A stretch of DNA of 64,000 bases from CAJCIS01 sp965276755 (GTDB taxonomy: Bacteria; Pseudomonadota; Alphaproteobacteria; Acetobacterales; Acetobacteraceae). Location of the stretch: assembly GCA_965276755.1 (NCBI GenBank), contig OZ255625.1, positions 124,001 to 188,000 on the forward strand. Direction: 5' to 3'. A model generated the notes under the pieces. That model was not told the origin of the DNA. It searched no databases and saw only the letters and a list, made by a program, of their open reading frames with translations. The position numbers and the translations under genes were made by a program. Positions 17,629 through 24,691 of this stretch are shown here, one piece after another; the stretch's first letter is position 1, and each line of letters starts with the position of its first letter.

Positions 17629-18770
17629 TGCCCATTTTCAGCCCCCACCCTCGCCACGTCGAACTGGCGAAAGCGGATCGCCCAGTCGCCATCGTCCCTG
17701 CGGGCCAGTGCAACCGTCTCGCCGGCTAGCGCCTCGGTCAGGTAAAGCTTGTTGTCCTGCCACGAGATATAGCCATCGCCGCGCACCCGTTTGACCTGGT
17801 GGTCGATCGGGTAAACCCACGCCAGCCCGGCCTCCACGTAAGGCCGCGATGAGGGTGTGTAGAGATCCGCCGGACAGCGCTGGTCCAGCGCCTGATGCGG
17901 CCGCTGCGTGTTGAAGTCCTCGCGCCAGGCATCCAATGTCGCCTGCTGCAAGGCCACGGTGGGCGCGCGCGGACGTGCTGCCTCCGCCTCCAGGGTGCGA
18001 TGCATCCGCTCGTGTTTGCCATTCTGATCGGGCCGGCCAGGCACAATGCGGTCGGGCCAAATGCCCAGGGTCAAAAGCCATACCGAAAATTGCGTAAGAC
18101 CTGCCAGCCCGCCGCGGTGGGCAAAGGGGGAGCCATTATCCGTGCGCAGCGCCACCGGCAGGCCGCACTTCCTGAAAGCGGCGATGAACAACGGCTTGAT
18201 CTCGGCAAAGGTCGGCCGCGCCACAGCATGGTTGACAAGGATGAAGCGGCTGTAGCCATCAGTGACCGTCAGCGGCTCGCACCGCACGCCATCCAGGGTG
18301 CGCCACCAGCCTTTGAAATCGGCCGCCCAGCTATCGTTGGCAGCCAGCGGTTCGACCACAGGACCCAGCGAAGAGACGCGCGGCGGACGGCGCGGGCGTG
18401 CCACAACCCGGCCCTGGCGGGTCAGCAGATCGCCAATCGTGCTCACGGCCGGAAACACCATCGCGGGATTGTCCCGCAACAGAGCGCTCCGCAGCTTGGC
18501 CGGGCCCCAGCTTGGCCGCTTGTCCCGCAAAGCCAGGATCGCCGCGGCCACCTCAGGTGCAGCCGATGCGGGCGGATGGCTCAGCCGGGCCGAGGAATGG
18601 TCCGCCAAACCGGCCGCGCCATACGCTCGATAGCGGCCCAGCCATTTGTAGCCGGTCTTGCGGCTGATCGCGTGCCGAAGACATAGCACGCTCATCAGCT
18701 CGTCGCCGCGAATACACGAGAGAACAAAGCAAAGCCGCTGATCCATGACCGTTTGTTCCACCCAAACCAT
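17595..18770 (-). CDS. IS481-family transposase
   Basis: A 391-residue DDE transposase. An N-terminal helix-turn-helix region (LRHAISRKTGYKWLGRYRAY) is followed by a second winged helix and an rve-type catalytic core: the first Asp in SWAADFKGWW, the second in ALRTDNGSPF and the Glu in NGKHERMHRTLE. A C-terminal segment begins QRPHQALDQRCPADLYTP. ATG 18770 is preceded by GGAGGACCGGCG. The last residues, LIRSGLARTG, are encoded by a 50-base palindrome. It is nearly identical to copy 2 at 61501-62676; one residue differs (Gly here, Ser there, in LLTRQ-RVV). It appears intact. Confidence 0.95.
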   Translation of the reverse strand: MVWVEQTVMDQRLCFVLSCIRGDELMSVLCLRHAISRKTGYKWLGRYRAYGAAGLADHSSARLSHPPASAAPEVAAAILALRDKRPSWGPAKLRSALLRDNPAMVFPAVSTIGDLLTRQGRVVARPRRPPRVSSLGPVVEPLAANDSWAADFKGWWRTLDGVRCEPLTVTDGYSRFILVNHAVARPTFAEIKPLFIAAFRKCGLPVALRTDNGSPFAHRGGLAGLTQFSVWLLTLGIWPDRIVPGRPDQNGKHERMHRTLEAEAARPRAPTVALQQATLDAWREDFNTQRPHQALDQRCPADLYTPSSRPYVEAGLAWVYPIDHQVKRVRGDGYISWQDNKLYLTEALAGETVALARRDDGDWAIRFRQFDVARVGAENGQLIRSGLARTG

Positions 18771-18924
18771 CGCCGGTCCTCCAAACCGACAATCTGGACT
18801 GTTACCAACGTGCCCGGTGAAGTGTTACCAACGTGGGCGGTCAGCACCCACATCTCCCCCAGCCTTGCTTCTTGCAATGCCATGCCCGAAGACCCGCCCA
18901 ATCGATTGACCAGGAGCCCGACCT

Positions 18925-20199
18925 TTGAGCGCGATCGCCGACATCACCGCCCGCGAAATCCTCGACAGCCGGGGCAACCCCACGATCGAAGTGGACGTGA
19001 GCCTGGAGAGCGGTGCCACAGGCCGCGCCGCGGTGCCATCGGGCGCGTCCACCGGCGCGCATGAGGCGGCGGAGCTGCGCGATGGCGACAAGGCCCGATT
19101 CGGCGGCCGCGGCGTGCGCCTGGCCGTGGCCAACGTGGAGGGCGAGATCTTCGAGGCGATCGGCGGCATGGAGGCGGGCGAGCAACTGCTGATCGACGAC
19201 GTATTGATCGACCTGGATGGCACGCCGAACAAGTCCCGCCTCGGGGCCAATGCGATCCTGGCCGTGTCGCTGGCGGTGGCGCGCGCGGCGGCGGAGGACG
19301 CCCGGCTGCCGCTATATCGTTACGTAGGTGGCGTGTTTGCGCGCGTGCTGCCGGTGCCTATGATGAATATCGTCAATGGCGGCCAGCATGCGGATAATCC
19401 GATCGACATCCAGGAATTCATGATCCAGCCTGTCGGCGCCGGCACGCTGGCAGACGCGGTGCGCATCGGTGCGGAGATTTTCGCGGCGTTGAAAAAAGGC
19501 CTGCGCGATGGCGGGCACAACACCAATGTGGGCGATGAGGGCGGCTTTGCGCCCAATCTGAAATCAGCCGATGAGGCGTTGGGCTTCATTGCGCGTGCGT
19601 GCGAAAAAGCCGGCTACCGGCCGGGCGAGGATGTGACCTTTGCGCTCGATTGCGCCAGCACCGAATTCTACCTCGACGGCCAATACAAGCTGGAGGGAGA
19701 AGGAAAATCCTTCGATGCCGAGGGCATGGTCGGCTATCTTGAAGGATTGACCAAGCGTTATCCGATCGTCTCCATTGAGGATGGTTGCGCGGAGGACGAT
19801 TGGGCCGGCTGGGCGCTGTTGACCGAACGTCTGGGCAAGCGCGTGCAACTGGTGGGCGACGATGTGTTCGTGACCAACTCCGAGCGGCTGCGCCGCGGCA
19901 TCGAGGCCGGCGTGGCCAATGCGATCCTGGTCAAGGTCAACCAGATCGGCACGTTGTCCGAAACGCTGGAAGCGGTCGAGATGGCGCAGCGCGCGGGGTA
20001 TCGCGCGGTGATGAGCCATCGCAGCGGCGAGACCGAGGACAGCATCATCGCTGACCTGGCGGTGGCGTGCAATTGCGGACAGATCAAGACGGGATCTCTC
20101 TCGCGCAGCGATCGCACGGCGAAATACAACCAGCTGATCCGCATCGAGGAAGCGCTGGGGCGCGCGGGCATGTACGCCGGACGCACGATTTTGAAGTAA
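18925..20199 (+). CDS. eno: enolase
   Basis: A 424-residue enzyme of glycolysis and the RNA degradosome that interconverts 2-phosphoglycerate and phosphoenolpyruvate. Family motifs: ILDSRGNPTIEVDV, the mobile loop PSGASTGAHEA, NVGDEGGFAPN, and the signature VNQIGTLSE with MSHRSGETED. Metal ligands fit the family (Asp in FALDCAS, Glu in SIEDGC, Asp in VGDDVF). The start is a TTG at 18925 with CAGGAG about ten bases upstream. The IS481 copy ends only 76 bases upstream, so its native promoter may be disrupted. A WcbI-GT61 gene starts 12 bases after its stop. Confidence 0.97.
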   Translation: MSAIADITAREILDSRGNPTIEVDVSLESGATGRAAVPSGASTGAHEAAELRDGDKARFGGRGVRLAVANVEGEIFEAIGGMEAGEQLLIDDVLIDLDGTPNKSRLGANAILAVSLAVARAAAEDARLPLYRYVGGVFARVLPVPMMNIVNGGQHADNPIDIQEFMIQPVGAGTLADAVRIGAEIFAALKKGLRDGGHNTNVGDEGGFAPNLKSADEALGFIARACEKAGYRPGEDVTFALDCASTEFYLDGQYKLEGEGKSFDAEGMVGYLEGLTKRYPIVSIEDGCAEDDWAGWALLTERLGKRVQLVGDDVFVTNSERLRRGIEAGVANAILVKVNQIGTLSETLEAVEMAQRAGYRAVMSHRSGETEDSIIADLAVACNCGQIKTGSLSRSDRTAKYNQLIRIEEALGRAGMYAGRTILK

Positions 20200-20211
20200 G
20201 CCCGCGCTGCC

Positions 20212-22509
20212 ATGAAGATCGGCGTGCATTTCAATTGCCAGAATGACGGCATCGCTGCGTCCCTGCGCGCGCTGCTGCCGGACGCCGAGGTGATCAACTA
20301 CCACAGCGCCAGCGACCTGACCGAGCACGTGCAGGCAGAACGCGCCGCTGTGCTGAACGCGTGTGATCACGTGATCACCAGCCATTTCGATGCGCGGCAT
20401 GGCCTGCTCTCGGCCGAGGCGCTGCGCCGCTCCGCGAGGCAGTGCCATGTGCTGCCGGGATTTGGCTTTGCCGGATACCATCCGGACATGTGCTACGTGC
20501 ATGCGGACGGGCAGATGGTGGATAGCTGTACAGGCGGGTATCACTCTCGCATTGCCGTCGCCGCATACCTGGCCGGGCTGGATGCGCGTGATGCGGTGGC
20601 GCTCTATAATCGCCTGGTGTTTTCGCGCGTGGGGTATTTCACGGCGTATGAGGAACAGGTGGCGCTGTTGTGCGGGCTGTGGGCGCGCGATGGCATCGAT
20701 GCCGAGCCGCTGCTGCGGCGCTGGGCGGCGAGCGGGTGTTTCGCATACTCGATCAATCATCCCAAGATGATCGTGCTGCTGGATATTGCGCGCATCGCCT
20801 GCGCGCGCATGGGCTTGGTTGCGGCCAATATCGATGTCGATCCAGCGATGTTGCCGGACAGGCTGGGGCGCGGGTCAATGCACCCGGTATTTCCCGACAT
20901 TGCCGCAGCGTTGGGCATCGCGCCGGAGGGCTGCTTTTCCGCGGGCTTTCACAACGACAATCAGGTGGTGTTCACGCCTCTGGAATTCGTCAGCGACAGC
21001 TTCGGCCGCTACGCGGACGTTCCCACCGATGCGCTGCGTGCCACGCCTGGCGTGGCTGAAGCGATGGCGGCCCTTGGCCTGAAGCTGCGCATCAAACCGC
21101 CTCGCCGCCTTGGGCCATCGATGGTGTTGATGACCCATCACGGCACGCTGCTGCGCCAGGGGCCGACCAGGGGCGAAGTGAGCCATGCCGCGCTGGCGGT
21201 GGCGGATTGGCAGGTGGCCTATCTTCGGCTCGATTGCGCGCGGCTGCCGGCCCGCCCGGCGGTGGCCGGCATCGAAGGAGCGGAGGTCAGGCATGGGACC
21301 GACAAGCACCGTTTGGTGATCGAGCGAGGCGGCGCCTTTCTGTACGCGGGCCCGCACGCGGGGCTGGCCGGCTTCGCGCCGGCAATCGCGGCGCAGTGGG
21401 AGCATTTCCTGCCGCTGGCCGAGGACGAACTGGCGTTGCTGAGCCGGCTCGCCGCGGCGGACTGGCTCGTCCTTGACACGCACGAATTCGTTGCGAGGCA
21501 GGAGATCGCCATAGAGGCGGGTCCCGTCCTGCGGTTCGGCCGCGCGCGGATCGATCTGGTTCGGCACTTCCCCGAGGCAAGCGAGGATGACATCCGACTG
21601 ATCGTGGACGGCGCACCGATCAGCGTGCGCGAACATGCCCCGCCCGCGCCTGCGGCTATCGTGCTGCCCGAGCCTGGGCGGACCCTCGGTCTGGTCGGGC
21701 CGCCGGTGTTCGTTCGGCCGCCCGTCGTGGCGGACGCGGCCGATCTGGCCTGGATGCGCCGATCTGCCGTGGCGATGCTGGCGCTGGACGGTGCCCCGCA
21801 GGCTACCCAGGCGTTGCTCCGTCGGGAGGCCGACCCGAATGCCGTTCCCGCTGGTCTTGCTGTGCGCTTTTGCGGCCCCGCGGCCGAGAGCGCGGCAGGT
21901 TGGGCGGAAGCGGCGGTGCGGCTGCACGTTCTGGACGCGATTGCGCCAGCAGACGCGATTTTTTTGCTCTCGCCCGACATCAGCGCCGAGGCGCTGCAAG
22001 CCTGGCGTGCGCTGGGCTTTGGCGGGCGGCATTTCCGCCGGGCGGGAACAGGTGCGTGGGCCGATATGCTTTGGCTGGACAATGCCGCGATCGCCGAATT
22101 GCCTGCCGAGGCGCTGGCGGGCTGCCGCGCGCGCGCAGGCGCGCCATCCGGCCCGGGCCGCCGGTTGTTCTGGCAGGTAGGCGTGGCACCCGAACTGGGT
22201 GTGGCGCTGGCAGGCCACGGGTTTGGCACGCCAGATGCGGCCGCGTCAGCGATCGAAGGTGTGTCACTGGCCGCGGGTGCCGGTTGGATCGTCGGGCGGA
22301 CGGGCCAGATGCCGCTGGTCTTCTGCCAGGCGGGCACGCGGGTCATCGAGTTGTGTGATGAAGCGGGCTTCGTGCAGGATGAGTGGGTGCTGTCTTCCAA
22401 GCTGGGACTGCGCCACGCCGTGCTGCCTTGCGCGACGACCGGCGGCGTGTTGGTGGCCGATGCCGGCAAGCTGGCGCGCCTGCTGGCGATGATGGCTGAC
22501 ATGCCGTAG
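20212..22509 (+). CDS. WcbI-like protein with degenerate GT61-like C-terminus
   Basis: A 765-residue paralogue of the fusion at 13081-15693. The N-terminal part (IGVHFNCQNDGIAASLRALL, FGFAGYHPDMCYV, IVLLDIARIACARMG) is WcbI-like. The shared middle module begins THHGTLLRQG near residue 305. The C-terminus keeps the GT61 ending (VFCQAGTRVIELCDEAGF, LGLRHAVLPCATTGG), but the HGAxLAN motif has become GRTGQMPLVF near 693 and the YHW region is AAGWAEA. Glycosyltransferase activity is therefore doubtful, although the WcbI part looks intact. It follows eno by 12 bases and is probably co-transcribed with it. Confidence 0.75.
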   Translation: MKIGVHFNCQNDGIAASLRALLPDAEVINYHSASDLTEHVQAERAAVLNACDHVITSHFDARHGLLSAEALRRSARQCHVLPGFGFAGYHPDMCYVHADGQMVDSCTGGYHSRIAVAAYLAGLDARDAVALYNRLVFSRVGYFTAYEEQVALLCGLWARDGIDAEPLLRRWAASGCFAYSINHPKMIVLLDIARIACARMGLVAANIDVDPAMLPDRLGRGSMHPVFPDIAAALGIAPEGCFSAGFHNDNQVVFTPLEFVSDSFGRYADVPTDALRATPGVAEAMAALGLKLRIKPPRRLGPSMVLMTHHGTLLRQGPTRGEVSHAALAVADWQVAYLRLDCARLPARPAVAGIEGAEVRHGTDKHRLVIERGGAFLYAGPHAGLAGFAPAIAAQWEHFLPLAEDELALLSRLAAADWLVLDTHEFVARQEIAIEAGPVLRFGRARIDLVRHFPEASEDDIRLIVDGAPISVREHAPPAPAAIVLPEPGRTLGLVGPPVFVRPPVVADAADLAWMRRSAVAMLALDGAPQATQALLRREADPNAVPAGLAVRFCGPAAESAAGWAEAAVRLHVLDAIAPADAIFLLSPDISAEALQAWRALGFGGRHFRRAGTGAWADMLWLDNAAIAELPAEALAGCRARAGAPSGPGRRLFWQVGVAPELGVALAGHGFGTPDAAASAIEGVSLAAGAGWIVGRTGQMPLVFCQAGTRVIELCDEAGFVQDEWVLSSKLGLRHAVLPCATTGGVLVADAGKLARLLAMMADMP

Positions 22510-22582
22510 CCCCCTTGCGCGGCGGCCAGTCTCTGCGCCATATCCCGCCTGTCGCCTCTGCCCCACCCGGGTTGTGGCGATA

Positions 22583-22699
22583 ATTCGCATGCGGGGCTCC
22601 TCCTGGATGGCAAGTCCAGGTCCGGTGCCTTGGGGGTTTGCACCCCTGGGACAATCCCCGCAGAGGCTCAACCGGACCACAAGGACAAGGACCCGCCCC
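22583..22699 (+). promoter_or_regulatory. structured 5' leader of rpsB
   Basis: GGTCCGGT (22619-22626) pairs with ACCGGACC (22671-22678), enclosing a GGGGGTTTGCACCCC hairpin. The leader ends 21 bases before the rpsB ATG. rpsB leaders bind S2 as an autorepressor in other bacteria (t44-type leaders of gammaproteobacteria); a similar role here is inference from position and pairing only. Confidence 0.45.
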
Positions 22700-23515
22700 A
22701 TGGCGATGCCCGATTTTTCACTACGCCAGTTGCTTGAAGCCGGCGTTCATTTCGGCCACCACACACGCCGCTGGAATCCGCGCATGGCGCCGTTTCTGTT
22801 CGGCATACGCAACCAGGTCCATATCATCGACCTGCAGCAGACCGTGCCGATGCTCGATCGTGCGCTGCGGGCGGTGCGGGATACGACCGCAGGTGGCGGG
22901 CGCGTGCTGTTTGTTGGTACCAAGCGCGCGGCGGCCGAGCACGTGGCGGACGCGGCCCGCCGCTGCGGGCAGTATTACGTCAATCACCGTTGGCTGGGCG
23001 GCATGTTGACGAACTGGAAAACGATCACCGGTTCGATCAAGCGGCTGCGCCAAATCGACGAGATGCTGGGCGGCGAGACGCAGGGCCTGACCAAGAAAGA
23101 AGTGCTGGAGATGACGCGCGACCGCGACAAGCTCGAGCGCTCGCTGGGCGGCATCAAGGAAATGGGCGGGCTGCCCGACATTTTGTTTATTATCGATACC
23201 AACAAGGAAAAGCTGGCGGTCGAGGAAGCCAACAAGCTGGGCATTCCGGTAATTGCGGTGCTGGACAGCAATTCGGACCCGAGCGGGATTACGTTTCCGA
23301 TCCCGGGCAATGACGATGCGATCCGGGCGATTACGCTGTATTGTGACCTGATCAGCGGCGCGGTGCTGGATGGCATCAGCCAGGAGCTGTCGGCGTCGGG
23401 TCAGGATATTGGGGCGGCGGAGGAATTACCGGCGGCGGTGCTGCCGGATGCGGTGCCGGATTTGCCCGAGGCTTCGGCTGAGACTGCGGCGCCTGAGGCT
23501 GAGACGGTTCATTAG
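22700..23515 (+). CDS. rpsB: 30S ribosomal protein S2
   Basis: A 271-residue S2 protein: MAMPDFSLRQLLEAGVHFGH, NPRMAPFLFG, IIDLQQT, VNHRWLGGMLTNWKTI (an S2 signature) and PVIAVLDSNSDP with ITFPIPGNDDA. S2 binds late in 30S assembly with S1. The C-terminal 45 residues are an Ala/Glu/Pro-rich tail (PDAVPDLPEASAETA), commonly variable in alphaproteobacteria. ATG 22700 gives the conserved N-terminus. It is followed by tsf after 146 bases holding two AT-rich palindromes, so tsf expression may depend on read-through. Confidence 0.97.
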   Translation: MAMPDFSLRQLLEAGVHFGHHTRRWNPRMAPFLFGIRNQVHIIDLQQTVPMLDRALRAVRDTTAGGGRVLFVGTKRAAAEHVADAARRCGQYYVNHRWLGGMLTNWKTITGSIKRLRQIDEMLGGETQGLTKKEVLEMTRDRDKLERSLGGIKEMGGLPDILFIIDTNKEKLAVEEANKLGIPVIAVLDSNSDPSGITFPIPGNDDAIRAITLYCDLISGAVLDGISQELSASGQDIGAAEELPAAVLPDAVPDLPEASAETAAPEAETVH

Positions 23516-23528
23516 AAGTAAGGCAAGG

Positions 23529-23633
23529 TGTTCTTTTTTGAAAAAAAGAACCAAAAAACTTTTGTCTTTTTGCCCGGTTGCCTTGGCTAATTTGTAAAAG
23601 TTTTTTGGTCCTTTTTTTCAAAAAAGGACTGCT
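23529..23633. terminator. two AT-rich palindromes (family B) between rpsB and tsf
   Basis: GTTCTTTTTTGAAAAAAAGAACC (near 23529) and GGTCCTTTTTTTCAAAAAAG (near 23605) are each self-complementary, and the flanks CAAAAAACTTTTG and AAAAGTTTTTTG match each other in inverted form. Located within the rpsB-tsf operon, they could act as attenuators. Confidence 0.6.
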
Positions 23634-23661
23634 TTTTTCTCTTGGTTGAAAGATCATCCCC

Positions 23662-24573
23662 ATGGCCGAAATCACGGCAGCCCTGGTCAAGGAGCTGCGC
23701 GAAACCACAGGCGCCGGCATGATGGATTGCAAGCGCGCGCTGACCGAAGCGAACGGCCATTTGCAGGACGCGATCGACTGGCTGCGCAAGAAGGGCCTGT
23801 CTGCCGCGGCCAAGAAAAGCGGGCGCGTGGCGGCGGAGGGGCTGGTCGGCACGGCGTCTGCGCCCAATCGTGCGGCGATGGTCGAAGTGAATGCCGAGAC
23901 GGATTTCGTGGCGCGCAACGATGCGTTTCAGGACTTTGTCGCCACGGTTGCGAAGATTGCGCTGGATGCGGGCGAGGATGTGGAGGCCCTTAAAGCGGCC
24001 GCTTATCCTGGGACCGGGCGGAGCGTGGCCGAGGAGATGACGCATCTGATCGCCACGATCGGCGAGAACATGATCCTGCGGCGCGCGCGCGTGCTGCATG
24101 TGAGTTCGGGCGTGGTGGCGAGTTACGTGCATTCCGCGCTGAAGCCGGGGCTGGGCAAGATCGGCTGCCTGGTGGCGGTTGAGGCGGCAAGCGAATTGGC
24201 GGCACTTGAGGTGCTTGGGCGGCAGATCGGCATGCACATTGCCGCCGCGCGGCCGGATGCGTTGGATATCGATGCGGTCGATCCCGCAGCACTGGAGCGT
24301 GAGCGCGCGGTGCTGAGCGAGCAGGCGCGCGCGAGCGGCAAGCCGGAGGCGATTATCGAGAAGATGGTCGATGGGCGGGTGCGCAAATATTACGAGGAGG
24401 TCGTGCTGCTGGAGCAGGTCTGGGTGCATGATGGCGAGAGCCGCGTGCGCGAGGTTGTGCGCAAGGCGGGTGCCAAACTGACGGGGTTTGCGCGGTTCCA
24501 GTTGGGTGAGGGCGTGGATCGCGGGCCGCAGGGGGATTTTGCGGCGGAGGTTGCAGCGGCGGCGGGGGTTTAG
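23662..24573 (+). CDS. tsf: elongation factor Ts
   Basis: A 303-residue nucleotide exchange factor for EF-Tu. The N-terminal UBA-like domain reads MAEITAALVKELRETTGAGM then DCKRALTEANGH, and the signature VEVNAETDFVARN is near residue 75. Two EF-Ts core halves follow, with HIAAARPDALD and a C-terminal LLEQVWVHDGESRVREV. Length fits the family. The usual downstream partners pyrH and frr are absent; tamB converges on it instead, with a family A palindrome between. Confidence 0.97.
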   Translation: MAEITAALVKELRETTGAGMMDCKRALTEANGHLQDAIDWLRKKGLSAAAKKSGRVAAEGLVGTASAPNRAAMVEVNAETDFVARNDAFQDFVATVAKIALDAGEDVEALKAAAYPGTGRSVAEEMTHLIATIGENMILRRARVLHVSSGVVASYVHSALKPGLGKIGCLVAVEAASELAALEVLGRQIGMHIAAARPDALDIDAVDPAALERERAVLSEQARASGKPEAIIEKMVDGRVRKYYEEVVLLEQVWVHDGESRVREVVRKAGAKLTGFARFQLGEGVDRGPQGDFAAEVAAAAGV

Positions 24574-24577
24574 GAGA

Positions 24578-24688
24578 AAGAACTGGGGGGACCGTGCCGG
24601 TCCCCCCAGACCCCCCGTCATCATTTTAGACCTCGTCTTAACTGATGACGGGGGGTCTGGGGGGAATGGCACATTCCCCCCAGTTCTT
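24578..24688. terminator. family A long palindrome between tsf and tamB
   Basis: A near-perfect palindrome with arms AACTGGGGGGACCGTGCCGG and its complement-like partner, plus CCCCGTCAT arms and an AT-rich centre. It fills the 118-base convergent gap and fits a bidirectional terminator. Confidence 0.75.
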
Positions 24689-24691
24689 TCT

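Larger units (their letters stand above)
17526..18848 (-). mobile_element. IS481-family insertion sequence, copy 1
   Basis: A 1323-base element with one transposase gene. Its ends are TGTTCAAGTGGGCACGTTGG and, on the other strand, GGTGCTGACCGCCCACGTTG. Each end carries two copies of CACGTTGGTAACA. The boundary was fixed by comparing both copies (here and 61423-62745): identity stops at the same base and both are flanked by a 3-base CAC duplication. The element is inserted in a family A palindrome 76 bases upstream of eno. Confidence 0.9.
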
